In this document: positions 62,329 to 64,000 of the stretch, one piece after another | Numbering within the stretch: the first letter of the stretch is position 1 | How the letters are laid out: every line of letters starts with the position of its first letter | DNA from: UMGS1889 sp900556055 | GTDB lineage: Bacteria; Bacillota; Clostridia; Oscillospirales; Ruminococcaceae | DNA: 64,000 nt | NCBI GenBank assembly: GCA_902463265.1 | Contig: CABQEV010000009.1 | Span: 12,395 to 76,394 of the forward strand | Reading direction: 5' to 3' | The notes under the pieces: model-generated | Databases searched by the model: none | What the model was told of the DNA's origin: nothing | Seen by the model: only the letters and a program-made list of their open reading frames with translations | Position numbers and translations under genes: made by a program

Positions 62329-63098
62329 GCCTCGCCGAAATTCAGACAGGCATAAAAAGCATTCGGATTCTGATATGTCATTCTCCAGAACGGGAATTTT
62401 ATAATGCCCGGAGTGTTCATTCCAACGCCAAGCTCCAAAAAAAGAATATGCTGTCCCTTGTGAGCTTTCAGAAATTTTTCGTATCTGTCAGCGGCTTTGT
62501 GCCAGCCCTTATCTTCGACAAATTTATTGTCGGCACGAAGATTCATCGTCACAGGTCTTCCGCAATGGGGACATTTTGGGACAAGCTCCGTGGGTATTTT
62601 CATATTTTCCTGAGAATTGAGCATTGCGATTATCATATCCTTGTTATCCCATGTTTCCCTGCGGCAGGGCTTGCTGCACTGAAACAGACCGTAATCTCCC
62701 TGCGTGTAGAAAATCCGTTCCTTATCAAAGCCTGCTTTCTGAAATTGATGGTCAACATTTGTGGTAAGAACAAAATAATCCTTATCCTTAACAAGCTCCC
62801 AAAGATGCTTGTATATGCCGTTTTCAATGTTCATATAGCGGTTGATATAGATGTATCTTGACCAGTAAGCCCAATGCTCTTCAAGACTGCCGAAAGGATA
62901 AAATCCGCCTGTGTACATATCCTTGAAGCCGTATTTTTCTATAAAATCAGAGAAATATTTTTTAAACCTTTCGCCGCTGTATGTGAAGCCTGCCGCTGTG
63001 GAAAGTCCCGCACCTGCACCGATTACAATGCAGTCGGCGTTTTCTGTTTCATTTTTCAGACGCTCAATTCCTACCGAGAAGTCTTTTGTAAATTTCAT
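62259..63098 (-). CDS. SirTM-type sirtuin (class M, protein ADP-ribosyltransferase-like)
   Basis: 279 residues from MKFTKDFSVGIERL (GGAGATG 9 bases before the ATG). The NAD fold is seen in GAGAGLSTAAGFTYSG (31-46) and TTNVDHQFQKAGF (119-131). Where deacetylases have the catalytic His this protein reads Gln (FYTQGDYG), as in the SirTM group, which transfers ADP-ribose rather than removing acetyl. Zinc cysteines are CSKPC and CPHCG. It overlaps the macrodomain gene by 35 bases. SirTM targets in other bacteria are lipoylated GcvH-like proteins; no gcvH-L or lplA2 is visible here. Confidence 0.88.
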   Translation of the reverse strand: MKFTKDFSVGIERLKNETENADCIVIGAGAGLSTAAGFTYSGERFKKYFSDFIEKYGFKDMYTGGFYPFGSLEEHWAYWSRYIYINRYMNIENGIYKHLWELVKDKDYFVLTTNVDHQFQKAGFDKERIFYTQGDYGLFQCSKPCRRETWDNKDMIIAMLNSQENMKIPTELVPKCPHCGRPVTMNLRADNKFVEDKGWHKAADRYEKFLKAHKGQHILFLELGVGMNTPGIIKFPFWRMTYQNPNAFYACLNFGEAYAPQEIEDRSVCVNCDIAEILT

Positions 63099-63819
63099 GA
63101 TCATCATCTCCGAACACATTGAAAATAACCTTAATGCTGTTATTTTTCAGAAAATCACGCACGGTTTTTACGGCGATTTCGGCTGCCTCCTGTTTTGGAA
63201 AGCCAAACACTCCCGTTGAAATACAGCAAAATGCGATGCTGCCGATATGGTTTTCCACCGCAATTTCAAGACAGGAGCTATAACAGCTTTTCAGCATTTC
63301 GCAATGCTTGTCCGTTAGTTCTCCCTGCACAGCAGGACCTACCGTATGAATAATATGATCGCATGGCAGATTGTACGCAAAAGTCAGCTTTGCTTGTCCC
63401 ACAGGTTCTTCAAAGCCCTGTTTTTGCATTATATCAGCACATTCCAGCCGCAGGCGGACCCCGGAAAATGTGTGGATACAGTTGTCAATACAATTGTGGC
63501 ATGGCTGATAGCAGCCTGTCATTCCGCTGTTTGCGGCATTGACAACAGCACCGCATTTCAGCGTGGTAATGTCGCCCTGCCACAGATAAACATTGCTCTC
63601 AGCGGGCGATAGATCCGCAATATCCGTTACGCCCTTTTCGGCGATCTTTCCCTGCAAAAATCTATCCTCGGCGGCGAGGTATTCTTCCGAAATAACGCTT
63701 GGCTGACGGATATTCACAAGGCTTCTGTAAAGCCGAAACTGCTCTTCTTCAGAGCTCGGAATGACAATATCGCTGTACTGCGGTTTTTCATTCAAGAGAT
63801 ATTCAATCAATTTTTTCAT
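63064..63819 (-). CDS. Zinc-dependent macrodomain protein (protein-ADP-ribose hydrolase)
   Basis: 251 residues from MKKLIEYLLNEKPQYSD. The macrodomain (about 90-250) has WQGDITTLKCGAVVNAANSG, the zinc-site segment GCYQPCHNCIDNCIHTFSG, GQAKLTFAYNLPC and the phosphate loop ISTGVFGFPKQEAA. It removes ADP-ribose added by SirTM; the pair is known from Streptococcus and Staphylococcus. Residues 1-85 form a helical N-terminal extension typical of this subgroup. The start has only a weak site (AGGTATAAG), and a repeat element ends 15 bases upstream. Confidence 0.9.
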   Translation of the reverse strand: MKKLIEYLLNEKPQYSDIVIPSSEEEQFRLYRSLVNIRQPSVISEEYLAAEDRFLQGKIAEKGVTDIADLSPAESNVYLWQGDITTLKCGAVVNAANSGMTGCYQPCHNCIDNCIHTFSGVRLRLECADIMQKQGFEEPVGQAKLTFAYNLPCDHIIHTVGPAVQGELTDKHCEMLKSCYSSCLEIAVENHIGSIAFCCISTGVFGFPKQEAAEIAVKTVRDFLKNNSIKVIFNVFGDDDHEIYKRLLGRN

Positions 63820-63833
63820 AATTCTTATACCTA

Positions 63834-63946
63834 AGGAAACGCTGAATAAATCGTTTCTGCCGTTTTTCACAACCCTCTCAGTGACGTATTTTCGAGCGTT
63901 GCTCAAAATGGCGAAACGAATGCTTCGCATTATTCAGCTTTTTCCT
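63834..63946 (-). repeat. MITE-like repeat element, copy 2 (113 bp)
   Basis: Inverted relative to copy 1 at 18641. Ends: AGGAAACGCTGAATAA at the left, and its near complement AGGAAAAAGCTGAATAA read from the right. It lies directly in front of the macrodomain gene. The last 54 bases of the window after it hold nothing I can support. Confidence 0.75.
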
Positions 63947-64000
63947 AATACTAAAAACCCATTGAATTATGGGAATCTCTCGCCGCAAAACCGCATATAT

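Overview
The window reads like a chromosome segment of an anaerobic Gram-positive from the Clostridia, most like Ruminococcus or its relatives in the Oscillospiraceae. This is an inference from moderate G+C, strong AGGAGG-type ribosome sites, a lysine riboswitch on a dap operon, a GH5 cellulase-type lipoprotein, YesM/YesN and YtrA-type regulators, zinc-ribbon kinase-like receptors and a SirTM/macrodomain pair. No rRNA, tRNA, CRISPR array, prophage or transposase was seen.

Layout. 1-4.1 kb: shikimate genes on the minus strand (aroA partial, aroB, and two paralogous DAHP synthases, one behind a Phe-rich leader peptide and attenuator). 4.2-6.8 kb: a YtrA-type GntR regulator with a small ABC transporter. 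6.9-15.3 kb: a surface-protein region with a YcdB/SLH protein, an OmpR/histidine-kinase pair and two secreted Tyr-rich repeat proteins that share one promoter design. 15.6-20.3 kb: a Clp ATPase, a tiny Cys/Gly microprotein, a small repeat element and an Lnt-like acyltransferase. 20.4-27.4 kb: sugar kinase, nitroreductase, a TIM-barrel glycosidase-like protein, an HTH regulator with paired operators, an ABC exporter and an AEC permease. 27.4-30.8 kb: a degenerate receptor-type kinase and queA.

30.8-34.5 kb: lysine riboswitch, asd, a GNAT gene, dapA, dapB. 34.6-41.3 kb: MscS channel, a C15-like protein, a choice-of-anchor-A surface protein, a coiled-coil protein, coaD, rsmD, uvrC. 41.5-44.5 kb: MBOAT/DHHW polymer acetylation pair. 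44.7-50.0 kb: YesM/YesN two-component system, MFS efflux protein, acetyltransferase. 50.0-57.9 kb: GH5 lipoprotein, SHOCT protein, Mrp ATPase and a MacAB-like efflux operon read from a perfectly palindromic promoter. 58.2-64.0 kb: a large VWA/TSP3 membrane protein, a PHP phosphoesterase, a gene remnant beside an inverted repeat, and a SirTM-macrodomain operon preceded by a second copy of the small repeat element.

The observations judged most worth following are the Phe leader/attenuator in front of DAHP synthase, the shared promoter code of the two Tyr-rich repeat proteins next to a two-component system, the two-copy terminal-inverted-repeat element, the pseudokinase receptor and the self-complementary promoter of the efflux operon. 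All calls come from reading the sequence; no database search was possible.
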